Part shown: in pieces, positions 1 to 6,299 of the stretch | Position numbering within the stretch: position 1 is the first letter of the stretch | Layout of the letters: each line of letters begins with the position of its first letter | NCBI GenBank assembly: GCA_015486145.1 | Contig: WFSH01000175.1 | Location: forward strand, 1 to 12,125 | Direction: 5' to 3' | DNA length: 12,125 bases | Origin: Mesoaciditogaceae bacterium | Lineage (GTDB): Bacteria > Thermotogota > Thermotogae > Mesoaciditogales > Mesoaciditogaceae | Notes under the pieces: model-generated | What the model was told of the DNA's origin: nothing | The model's input: only the letters and a program-made list of their open reading frames with translations | Database searches by the model: none | Position numbers and translations under genes: made by a program

Positions 1-768
1 ATTTGGATTCATCGCATCTTTCAACAAGGCGGTCATGGCCCCCTGCGCTTTCAAATCACCGGCCGTTACGTACTTACCTCCCTTGATAGTTTGTCCAACG
101 ATGATCTTTGAAAGTCTTTCTTTCAGATCTGACAGATCACTGGCAAGGCACAAGATCGCCATTATCTCCGAAGCTGCAGTGATAACAAAATTTGTTTCCC
201 TCGGAAAACCGTTAGAACGTCCTCCCAAAGAAACCACTATTTGTCTCAAGGCACGATCATTCATATCAATAGCCCTTGGCCATGTTATTCTTCTAACATC
301 TATGTTTAGGTCGTTTCCATGGTGAACGTGTGCATCTATCATCGCTGAAAGTAAATTGTGAGCGGCACTTATAGCATGCATATCGCCTGTGAAATGCAAG
401 TTGATCTCTTCCATAGGAAGCACCTGTGCGTATCCTCCACCAGCCGCTCCACCTTTTATGCCAAAAACTGGTCCCAGTGATGGTTCACGCAAAGTGACGA
501 TCGTTTTTTTGCCGATTCTGTTCATCGCTTGTGCAAGTCCAACACTAGTCGTAGTCTTACCTTCACCAGCAGGTGTCGGAGTAATGGCTGTAACGATTAT
601 CAACTTTCCATTTGGCCTGTTTTTCAGACTTTTTAAGAGTTGATGAGGCACTTTGGCAATGTATTTACCGTAAAAATTAAGTTGTTCTTCTTGAATTCCT
701 ACGAATTCTGCAACTTCTTTAATGGGTTTTAATTCAACACTTTGTGCAATTTCGATGTCACTTTTCAT
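1..768 (-). CDS. fhs: Formate--tetrahydrofolate ligase, N-terminal part (cut by window edge)
   Basis: This enzyme makes 10-formyl-tetrahydrofolate from formate, ATP and tetrahydrofolate in the cytoplasm, feeding purine and other one-carbon pathways. The frame runs open from an ATG at 768 to the left edge and gives 256 residues of a protein that is usually about 550. The ATP-binding loop PTPAGEGKTTT lies at residues 64-74. It is followed by EPSLGPVFGIKGGAAGGGY (95-113), the LPMEEINLHFTGDMHAI block (117-133) and NGFPRE (186-191), all hallmarks of this family. A strong ribosome site (AGGAGG, 776-781) sits 7 bases before the ATG and directly abuts the nusB stop, so the two genes are translated in tandem. 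The left end is cut by the window, not by mutation. Identification is close to certain. Confidence 0.96.
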   Translation of the reverse strand, partial: MKSDIEIAQSVELKPIKEVAEFVGIQEEQLNFYGKYIAKVPHQLLKSLKNRPNGKLIIVTAITPTPAGEGKTTTSVGLAQAMNRIGKKTIVTLREPSLGPVFGIKGGAAGGGYAQVLPMEEINLHFTGDMHAISAAHNLLSAMIDAHVHHGNDLNIDVRRITWPRAIDMNDRALRQIVVSLGGRSNGFPRETNFVITAASEIMAILCLASDLSDLKERLSKIIVGQTIKGGKYVTAGDLKAQGAMTALLKDAMNPN

Positions 769-781
769 TTTGCTACCTCCT

Positions 782-1219
782 CTATAAGTTAAATTTCTGA
801 GGTGGTGCAAGGTTTTTGGCAATCTTATCGAGAACTCCATTTACAAACTTTCGATCACCATTCGTACCATAGCTTTTCGAGAGTTCCACCGCCTCATTTA
901 TACTGACTTCTATTGGAACGTTCGGATCGTAAAGAAGTTCGTAAGTCTCGAGTCTGAGAATGCTCCTCGAGACGATTGAAAGCCTATTCATAGACCAGCC
1001 GATTAATCTCTCAGAAATAGCCTTGTCTATTTCCGGCAATTTATCAATCGTGTTTTTAACGAACACCTTTACTTCCCTTTCAATTTCTTCAGAAGCACCT
1101 TCCACCTGACAAATTCTGTGTGCAGAATCATCGGGAGTTAATTTCTGAAACTCCAGTTGGTAAAGAGCCTTAAATGCAAGATCTCTTATGATCCGTCGTC
1201 GAGATCTCCTTTGGGACAC
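782..1219 (-). CDS. nusB: Transcription antitermination factor NusB
   Basis: NusB is a small all-helical RNA-binding protein. With NusE (ribosomal protein S10) it binds boxA of rRNA operons and prevents premature termination. The 145 residues match the family's usual size. The basic start RRSRRR leads into RDLAFKALYQLEFQ (13-26), the usual first helix. The middle NRLSIVSRSILRLETYELLY and the later NEAVELSKSYGTNGDRKFVNGVLDKIA region are typical NusB signatures. The start is GTG at 1219, touching the preceding stop (TAG then GTG with no gap). No ATG exists nearby and the ribosome site is poor, so translation is probably coupled to the upstream gene. Its place after an Asp23 gene and before a folate gene matches a widespread bacterial arrangement. 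Confidence 0.95.
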   Translation of the reverse strand: MSQRRSRRRIIRDLAFKALYQLEFQKLTPDDSAHRICQVEGASEEIEREVKVFVKNTIDKLPEIDKAISERLIGWSMNRLSIVSRSILRLETYELLYDPNVPIEVSINEAVELSKSYGTNGDRKFVNGVLDKIAKNLAPPQKFNL

Positions 1220-1663
1220 CTACTCTTGTTCCCCCGTTTCTTCTTCGAATCCTTCGGCTTCTTCCTCTTTGGACTTGGCACTTATGACATCCTCCACGTA
1301 AACGTTGACAGCTATGACTTTAAGACCTGTTATGTTTTCAACCTCTTGTGAAATGTCTTTTTGAATATTTTTAGTCACTTCTGGAATCTTTTCACCATAT
1401 TTGATCTTTGTTTTTACAGAGATTGATACGCTGTTTTCATCAGGTCTTTCAATTGTTACTTGTTTTCTATAATACTTGTACTCTCGGGATCTTTGGTCTA
1501 TTTCTTTTCCTTCAAGTTTTGCAAGCGTTAAAATCACAACATCCGTTATTACCTGATCCGAAATATCGATTTTGCCACCCTGGTTTTGGCTTTCCGTGTT
1601 TTCAAAATTTTCTTGTTCTTCCATGGTTTCTTCCACCCTTCTGATTAAATTTGTTGTGACCAT
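1220..1663 (-). CDS. Asp23/Gls24 family protein
   Basis: This is a small cytoplasmic protein of the Asp23/Gls24 (DUF322) family, whose members are linked to cell-envelope homeostasis and stress in Firmicutes; the molecular role in this lineage is unknown. The core KIDISDQVITDVVILTLAK begins at residue 31 and is followed by a strand-rich stretch and the amphipathic region KNIQKDISQEVENITGLKV that is typical of the fold. The C-terminus ends in a strongly acidic tail (EEEAEGFEEETGEQE). The longest frame begins with ATG at 1663, one base after the efp stop. A second ATG at 1624 (residue 14, MEEQEN) has a better ribosome site (AGGGTGG) and gives a more usual length of 134 residues, so it may be the true start. 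It lies between efp and nusB, a conserved position. Confidence 0.85.
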   Translation of the reverse strand: MVTTNLIRRVEETMEEQENFENTESQNQGGKIDISDQVITDVVILTLAKLEGKEIDQRSREYKYYRKQVTIERPDENSVSISVKTKIKYGEKIPEVTKNIQKDISQEVENITGLKVIAVNVYVEDVISAKSKEEEAEGFEEETGEQE

Positions 1664-1664
1664 T

Positions 1665-2225
1665 CTATGCCCGTTCTAAATACTCTCCCGTTCGTGTATC
1701 AATTTTAACTTTCTCTCCTCTTTCCACAAAAAATGGAACGGTAGTCTTGAATCCTGTTTCTAAAGTTGCCGGCTTTCCTCCACCGGAAACGGTATCTCCT
1801 TTGAATCCAGGATCTGTATCGACAACTTCGAGAATGACGCTGGAGGGTAAAAGAATATCGATCACTTTGTCTTCATGAAAAACAAGATCGAGGTCCATGT
1901 TCTCCGTCATGAATTTCAATTCATCCTCAAGCTCTTCCACCGGAAGTTCATACTGTTCATAGTCTTCAGTTGTCATGAAATGTACGAATTGCTCATCTTT
2001 GTAAAGATATTGGGCTGCTTTTAAAGAGAGAGCAACTTCTTCAACTTTTTCTCCACTTTTGAAGGTTTTGTCTTGAACTAGTCCGGTTAGCACGTCTTTT
2101 AGTCTCGTTCGAACCACCGCACTGTGACCTCGCCCCATCTTATGCATTTCGAATCCAACGACTTTGTAAATCTTACCATCAACCATGATATGTGTTCCTT
2201 TACGAATGTTAACTACTTCAATCAC
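1665..2225 (-). CDS. efp: Translation elongation factor P
   Basis: EF-P binds the ribosome between the P and E sites and rescues stalling at consecutive prolines. The 186 residues contain the three usual domains: an N-terminal KOW-like barrel (about 1-64), a middle OB domain containing QYLYKDEQFVHFMTTEDYEQ (73-92), and a C-terminal OB domain with the family signature GDTVSGGGKPATLETG. The tip of the N-terminal loop reads HKMGRGHS, with arginine 32 where many bacteria carry the lysine that is modified by EpmA. The start is GTG at 2225, supported by AAGGAGG at 2234-2240 with an 8-base spacing. It follows the Xaa-Pro peptidase gene after a 47-base gap that may hold a weak attenuator. Confidence 0.96.
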   Translation of the reverse strand: MIEVVNIRKGTHIMVDGKIYKVVGFEMHKMGRGHSAVVRTRLKDVLTGLVQDKTFKSGEKVEEVALSLKAAQYLYKDEQFVHFMTTEDYEQYELPVEELEDELKFMTENMDLDLVFHEDKVIDILLPSSVILEVVDTDPGFKGDTVSGGGKPATLETGFKTTVPFFVERGEKVKIDTRTGEYLERA

Positions 2226-2242
2226 GAATACAGCCTCCTTAC

Positions 2243-2274
2243 AAAAAAATGGGAAAACAATTCAATGTGTTTTC
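2243..2274 (-). terminator. Weak hairpin plus T-tract between the peptidase gene and efp (possible attenuator)
   Basis: On the minus strand the arms GAAAACA (2274-2268) and TGTTTTC (2259-2253) can pair as a 7-bp stem around an 8-base loop. CCA and then seven T follow (2249-2243). The stem has only two G-C pairs and overlaps the peptidase stop codon, so it would at most reduce read-through into efp. It may be only AT-rich chance. Confidence 0.35.
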
Positions 2275-3340
2275 AAATTTGTGTGAATTCTTTGGTGAAC
2301 GAAGAAAGGCATTCATACCCATTTTCGGTTAAGAGGACGTCGTCTTCTATCCTTATTCCAAATTTTCCGGGTATGTAAACGCCAGGTTCAAAAGTAACAA
2401 CAGCTCCTGCAGGTATTTTCTTGTCATATCTCGGACTCAACACCGGAAATTCGTGAACATCCATTCCCACTGAATGTCCAAGGCTATGTGAAAAATACTC
2501 ACCTAATCCTTTGGCCTGCAAACTTTCTCTGGCTATCGCGTCTATTTCACAACCCTTCATACCAGCATGTGCTCGCTGCATTGCGGCTACTTGTGCATTT
2601 AAAACGGCGTTGTACGCTTCACGGTATTCTTGAGGAACATTTCCGATTGCAAAAGTTCTTGTCAGATCGCTACAGTATCCGTCCACAAGAGCTCCAAAGT
2701 CCACCACCACCATTTCTCCGCGTTCCATGGGTTTGTCAGATGCTAAACCATGAGGTAGAGCGCCACGATAACCAGAAGCGACTATGGTTTCAAAAGAAGG
2801 TTTTTGGGCTCCTCCCATCACCATTTCATATTCGAGAAGAGCGGAGAATTCCCTTTCTTTCATACCTGCGTGAAATTTTTCAAGGGTTTTATTCAGAGCA
2901 TTTTGAGCAACTTCTATGGCTTTCTTTATCTTTTCTATTTCCTCCGGTTCTTTCACAGCTCTTATCTGAGATATTTCTGTTTCAAAGTCCTCAAAAGTAG
3001 CACTCGAAGAGAGCTTTTTGTACCATGTGTACGAAAGTTTAGAACCCTCAATCCCAACTTTTTTGCCCTTTATCATTTCTCCGATTTTGTCAAAAAAAGT
3101 TGAATTTCCGAGTTTTACCAACTCAAAGTCAGATTCTTGGGAAGCTTGTGTGTAAAATCTTGAATCAACAAAGAGAAAATTTTCTTTTTCTCCAACGATT
3201 ATTGCACCTGTATCACCACTGAACTTGCTAAGATAACGCACGGTTTTGTTGGAGCCTTCTAACGTGGTGCCCAAAAAAAGATCGAGTCCCCTCTCTTTTA
3301 GCCTCTTTACTACTTTTTCTGTCCTCCTCAAAGAATTCAC
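2273..3340 (-). CDS. Xaa-Pro peptidase (M24 family, aminopeptidase P / PepQ-like)
   Basis: This is a dinuclear-metal peptidase that cleaves peptides next to proline, in the cytoplasm. It has 355 residues, the usual short bacterial length. An N-terminal creatinase-like domain (about 1-125) precedes the pita-bread catalytic domain. The five metal ligands are visible: Asp214 (VVVDFGA), Asp225 (CSDLTRTF), His289 (SHSLGHSVG), Glu318 (FEPGVY) and Glu332 (IRIEDDV). His197 (LPHG) and His296 (MDVHE) are the other active-site histidines. No signal peptide is seen. Whether it prefers dipeptides (prolidase) or longer peptides (aminopeptidase P) cannot be read from the motifs. The GTG start at 3340 has GAGAGG just upstream; a TTG at residue 4, preceded by GGTGA, is a possible alternative. 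It is the first gene of its operon and sits beside efp, both proline-related. Confidence 0.93.
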   Translation of the reverse strand: MNSLRRTEKVVKRLKERGLDLFLGTTLEGSNKTVRYLSKFSGDTGAIIVGEKENFLFVDSRFYTQASQESDFELVKLGNSTFFDKIGEMIKGKKVGIEGSKLSYTWYKKLSSSATFEDFETEISQIRAVKEPEEIEKIKKAIEVAQNALNKTLEKFHAGMKEREFSALLEYEMVMGGAQKPSFETIVASGYRGALPHGLASDKPMERGEMVVVDFGALVDGYCSDLTRTFAIGNVPQEYREAYNAVLNAQVAAMQRAHAGMKGCEIDAIARESLQAKGLGEYFSHSLGHSVGMDVHEFPVLSPRYDKKIPAGAVVTFEPGVYIPGKFGIRIEDDVLLTENGYECLSSFTKEFTQI

Positions 3341-3372
3341 CGTCCTCTCTTCATAACCACTTCTATTTGAAA

Positions 3373-3381
3373 ATTATACCA
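3373..3381 (-). promoter_or_regulatory. Extended -10 promoter for the peptidase-efp-nusB-fhs operon
   Basis: The minus strand reads TGG then TATAAT here, a perfect -10 hexamer with the TGn extension. It lies 33 bases before the GTG of the peptidase gene. The -35 region at 16-18 bases spacing is poor (CAAGTC or similar) and falls inside the preceding terminator hairpin, so recognition probably rests on the extended -10. It is the only good promoter seen for the left-hand operon. Confidence 0.72.
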
Positions 3382-3414
3382 CAAAAAAGCACCGTGACTT
3401 GAAAGACACGGTGC
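3382..3414 (-). terminator. Intrinsic terminator ending the malE-to-TPR operon
   Basis: On the minus strand a perfect 8-bp stem, GCACCGTG (3414-3407) with CACGGTGC (3396-3389), encloses a 10-base loop and is followed at once by six T (3388-3383). It lies 23 bases after the stop codon of the TPR gene. There is no T-tract on the other side, so it works in one direction only. Confidence 0.9.
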
Positions 3415-3436
3415 AGAGGTACGAAAAACAGATTTT

Positions 3437-4144
3437 TCATTTGTGAGTGTCAAGCCATTCCTTTGCTTTTTTCTTGCAATTCATTTCTTGAACGTAAAAT
3501 TCTTTTTCTGGGGTCATGGAAAGTATTTTTTCAAAAGTTTGGTGAGCTTTTTTGATTTTTCCCCATTTGACGTAAAGCATAGCCAATTCATAGTAGCCAT
3601 AAATATAATTTGGATCTATCAAGAGTGCTTTTTTGAAAAGTCTTTCAGATCGGTTGAAATTTGCAAAGGGCCACGGAGTGTCTCTGTACCTCATGGCAAG
3701 TGCCACATAGGCACGGTAGAGCTTTGGATCGAGTTTTATGGCTTTGTTTATGCAGTGATCAAAATTGCCCAACATGAAAAGACTTTGTATAATTCCCCTG
3801 TACTGTGCAAGTCTTCCTATGGCAGCGCCTTTTACAAAGTTCAAATAAGCGTTGTTTGGTGTGATCTTAAGAGCGATATTTGCGTAGTGAATGGCTTCAT
3901 CGAAATATTTTGCCTTGAGTTTCTTTGGAGCTCCCCACAGGCCGTATTCCACACACGCATCGGCCAAAATTCTGAGATCTGTTGCATTTTTTTCAAGGGA
4001 TGGAACATTCTCCAAATTTGATATCAAATTCAACATACCTGTTGCATTCTGAGACGCTCTGTATTTGTAGAACTCTTGTTGTGTCGTGGCGAAAAGGACT
4101 GTAGAAAGTACCAAAAACGTGATAAACGTGATACTTCTAATCAT
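3437..4144 (-). CDS. Secreted tetratricopeptide-repeat protein
   Basis: This 235-residue protein begins with a signal peptide (MIRSITFITFLVLSTVLFA, residues 1-19, likely cut before TTQQ) and so should act outside the cytoplasm. The rest looks like helical TPR repeats, with the typical A-L-x-x-x-P-N ends: about 77-110 (ALKITPNN), 124-157 (AIKLDPKL), 163-196 (ALLIDPNY) and a fourth around 197-215 (ILSMTPE). The stretch with arginine and tryptophan between repeats (RYRDTPWPFANFNR) recalls TatT or RMD1-like TPR proteins, but I cannot confirm this. I chose the ATG at 4144 because GAGGTGA (4153-4159) lies 8 bases upstream; the earlier GTG at 4156 is inside that ribosome site. The start overlaps the acpS stop by 8 bases. 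It is the last gene of the operon. Its partners are unknown. Confidence 0.82.
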   Translation of the reverse strand: MIRSITFITFLVLSTVLFATTQQEFYKYRASQNATGMLNLISNLENVPSLEKNATDLRILADACVEYGLWGAPKKLKAKYFDEAIHYANIALKITPNNAYLNFVKGAAIGRLAQYRGIIQSLFMLGNFDHCINKAIKLDPKLYRAYVALAMRYRDTPWPFANFNRSERLFKKALLIDPNYIYGYYELAMLYVKWGKIKKAHQTFEKILSMTPEKEFYVQEMNCKKKAKEWLDTHK

Positions 4145-4514
4145 CTTTGAAATCACCTCTTCTTCTTTTTTCCAATATCACGACGGCCGTTGCAATTCCT
4201 CCGTCGTGAGCCAGCGTGGAATGTACAGTATCGAAATTGTAAGTAATTTCCAATCGTGTAACAGTGTCATTCGATAACAGATGAATTGCTCCCAATTCAT
4301 CTGGCAAAAAAGATAGGTTGGTAAGTTTAACATCTCTTATACCTGTGCCTAAGGCTTTGAGAAAAGCCTCTTTGAGTGCAAATCTTCCAGCGAGGAAACT
4401 TCGATTCTTACCTTTATTCCAAATGGACAGCTCTTCTGTTGAAAGCACACGATAGGCCAATTTTTCTTCTACTCGTGATATTTCAACAACGTCGATTCCA
4501 ACTCCCACGATCAT
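4137..4514 (-). CDS. acpS: Holo-[acyl-carrier-protein] synthase
   Basis: AcpS moves the 4'-phosphopantetheine arm from coenzyme A to a serine of apo-ACP, which switches on fatty acid synthesis. The 125 residues match the family size. The first metal-binding motif GIDVVEISR holds Asp8. The second, FLAGRFALKEAFLKALGTGI (40-59), holds Glu49 and Lys53, the usual catalytic pair. Near the C-terminus HSTLAHD corresponds to the conserved SHD region, followed by the last strand ATAVVILE and a charged tail KRRRGDFKDD. The ATG overlaps the upstream stop (ATGA), and its own stop overlaps the next gene's start, so translation is probably coupled on both sides. An essential housekeeping enzyme inside what looks like a sugar-transport operon is unexpected. 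Confidence 0.93.
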   Translation of the reverse strand: MIVGVGIDVVEISRVEEKLAYRVLSTEELSIWNKGKNRSFLAGRFALKEAFLKALGTGIRDVKLTNLSFLPDELGAIHLLSNDTVTRLEITYNFDTVHSTLAHDGGIATAVVILEKRRRGDFKDD

Positions 4515-5122
4515 CCAACGATTCTCCTCATGTTCGAGTAATCTGCCATGATATGTAATCTGTATTCTCTCGTGACCAGAAAAAGGTAAAGGTATATGTA
4601 TATTCCGAAAGTTACAAACGAAAGTATCATGAATCCCAAACCGCTTCTCTTCCTAAAAAAGCTTACGTTTTCTGGATTGTCAACGAGAACTCGGTTTATC
4701 TCCTCTTCCATTTCTTGGTGAACATAAAACCTTTTCGAAACCACATCACTTAAAACAACAAGAAAAAGAAAATTTATTCCCAATGCGATTAAGGTGGGAG
4801 TTGGAATGTAAAGCGTTACCAAGTTTATTGGGAAAATCATTTCTATCATGATATCAAACAAACCAGATGCGAGGAAAAACCAATAGTACTTCATCGTGTC
4901 TACGGGGAAAAGTTCCAAATCTTCCTTCAATTCCTTGGAAAGTTTTCCATTTTCCACTGCAAGGTACAAGGCTTTCTTATGTTCAACGTGTTTATCGGTT
5001 GAAATGGAGATTTTGTACATCACATAATAGAGAACCAGCGGAACAAAAATAGCCGCGATCAACCAAAAAATGTTCACCGAATTAAGCATATCTTTTGCGT
5101 ACATCTTTTCTAATTTGTCCAT
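4511..5122 (-). CDS. Four-helix membrane protein, function unknown
   Basis: I do not recognise this 203-residue protein with confidence. Four hydrophobic segments are visible at about 15-37, 78-97, 108-128 and 160-184. A charged loop with Lys/Glu/Asp lies between the first two (38-77), and another lies at 129-159 (HQEMEEEINRVLVDNPE). The last segment, GFMILSFVTFGIYIYLYLF followed by a basic stretch REYRLH, resembles the end of DUF4234-type membrane proteins; this is a weak suggestion. There is no signal peptide. The ATG at 5122 has only a weak AAGTGA ribosome site and lies 13 bases after the phosphoesterase stop. Its stop overlaps the acpS start (ATGA), so the two are probably made together. 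Confidence 0.72.
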   Translation of the reverse strand: MDKLEKMYAKDMLNSVNIFWLIAAIFVPLVLYYVMYKISISTDKHVEHKKALYLAVENGKLSKELKEDLELFPVDTMKYYWFFLASGLFDIMIEMIFPINLVTLYIPTPTLIALGINFLFLVVLSDVVSKRFYVHQEMEEEINRVLVDNPENVSFFRKRSGLGFMILSFVTFGIYIYLYLFLVTREYRLHIMADYSNMRRIVG

Positions 5123-5135
5123 ATCACTTATAATT

Positions 5136-6299
5136 TTACAGTATGAAGAGGGGAATTTCCAACTCTTGTACAGAAATTCCTCCGTGTTTTCCTTTAAGGT
5201 GTCGCTCGCTTCCAGTGTATTTCACCGTAAATGAGTGATCCAATTTTGGTATCGCTATAAGATTCCCTATCCTTTCCAAAGCATGCTTGTAAGGTTTACC
5301 TGGACCAAAAAATCCCTTTTCGAGAAGCATCTCAGAACTGTGAAATTCGACGTTACCCTTGAAAAAGTTTATTCCAATTTCTTTTGTCTTGTCGGGATTT
5401 TGAGTGTAAAGGTACAAAACTCTCTGTTCTCCGGATGGTATGACATTCAACGTGGAAACAAATTCATCGTCTGCAGAAAGCGTCCAATCGTGTCGCCAAT
5501 CAACGCGAAGCTGTCCATGATCTGCAATTATTAGGAATACCGTTTCATCTATAAGTGAACTTGGCAATTTTTCGTAAACGATCTCTTCGAATGAGCGGAG
5601 AACTCCTCGAATTTCCACGGCATATTCCTCCGAATCCGGTCCATAAGTGTGTCCCATGGCGTCTACCATTGGCCAATAAGAGTATATGTAAGAAAATTTC
5701 TTGGATTCCACGGCCTTTCTCAGTTTTGTCATCATATCGGTCATGGAGATATATCCCTGGACCGCTGAGTTATGGTTAAGGGTTTTTGAAAGTCCACTTT
5801 CTTTAAACGCGTTTGCCGTGATCACGAGAGGATTGACACCGTAATTTCTCAACTGTTCGTAAATGGTTGGTACGCCAAGGAAATTTGAAGGATTTGCTCC
5901 TCGTGATAAAAGCGTATCGCGTGGCATGGCAATTGGCGAAAACTCTATCATATTCGCGAGTGTCCCAAATTCTTTAAGGTAAAGCACATATCCAAGCATT
6001 CCATGTTCGATGGGTGAAGCAGCGGTGGCCAAAGTGGTCAACGCATTCACGGTGGTTGACGGGAAAACGGAGTACAGTTTCTTAGGCTTCCCAAGATATT
6101 TAAACGTTCCTTCATTGACGACTTTCAAAGCGGCATCGTATCCCATGGCATCTATCAACAACAATACGACCCGATTTGCCTTGAAAAATTTTTCTCCGAG
6201 TATTTCTGACGGTAATGGATCGTGACGGGGTAAAAAACCGAATTTTGCCGTTATGGAATTGGCTAAATTCAGAATTGAGCGCTTGTAGTTTGGTGTCAT
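5136..6299 (-). CDS. Alkaline-phosphatase-superfamily phosphodiesterase / nucleotide pyrophosphatase
   Basis: This 387-residue protein belongs to the type I phosphodiesterase/nucleotide pyrophosphatase branch of the alkaline phosphatase superfamily, which hydrolyses phosphate mono- or diesters with two bound metals (usually zinc). Visible metal ligands are Asp50 (LLIDAMGYD), Asp213 and His217 (VDAMGHTYGPDS), Asp260 and His261 (IIADHGQ) and His372 (GKHGG). The nucleophile should be Thr83 or Thr82 in FPSTT (79-83). There is no signal peptide or membrane segment, so it appears cytoplasmic, unlike many relatives. The substrate cannot be read from the sequence. The ATG overlaps the malG stop (ATGA), so it is translated with the sugar importer. 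A role on a sugar- or nucleotide-phosphate linked to imported glucans is possible but speculative. Confidence 0.87.
   Translation of the reverse strand: MTPNYKRSILNLANSITAKFGFLPRHDPLPSEILGEKFFKANRVVLLLIDAMGYDAALKVVNEGTFKYLGKPKKLYSVFPSTTVNALTTLATAASPIEHGMLGYVLYLKEFGTLANMIEFSPIAMPRDTLLSRGANPSNFLGVPTIYEQLRNYGVNPLVITANAFKESGLSKTLNHNSAVQGYISMTDMMTKLRKAVESKKFSYIYSYWPMVDAMGHTYGPDSEEYAVEIRGVLRSFEEIVYEKLPSSLIDETVFLIIADHGQLRVDWRHDWTLSADDEFVSTLNVIPSGEQRVLYLYTQNPDKTKEIGINFFKGNVEFHSSEMLLEKGFFGPGKPYKHALERIGNLIAIPKLDHSFTVKYTGSERHLKGKHGGISVQELEIPLFIL

Noticed and set aside
2488..3000. Plus-strand open frame of 170 codons
   Set aside because: It lies wholly opposite the Xaa-Pro peptidase gene, whose metal ligands are intact.
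3443..4021. Plus-strand open frame of 192 codons opposite the TPR gene
   Set aside because: It is antisense to a gene with a signal peptide, TPR repeats, a good ribosome site and a terminator. Its product is low-complexity and resembles no family.
4145..4156. Earlier GTG start for the TPR gene
   Set aside because: The GTG is part of the GAGGTGA ribosome site for the ATG at 4144, which also begins a cleaner signal peptide.
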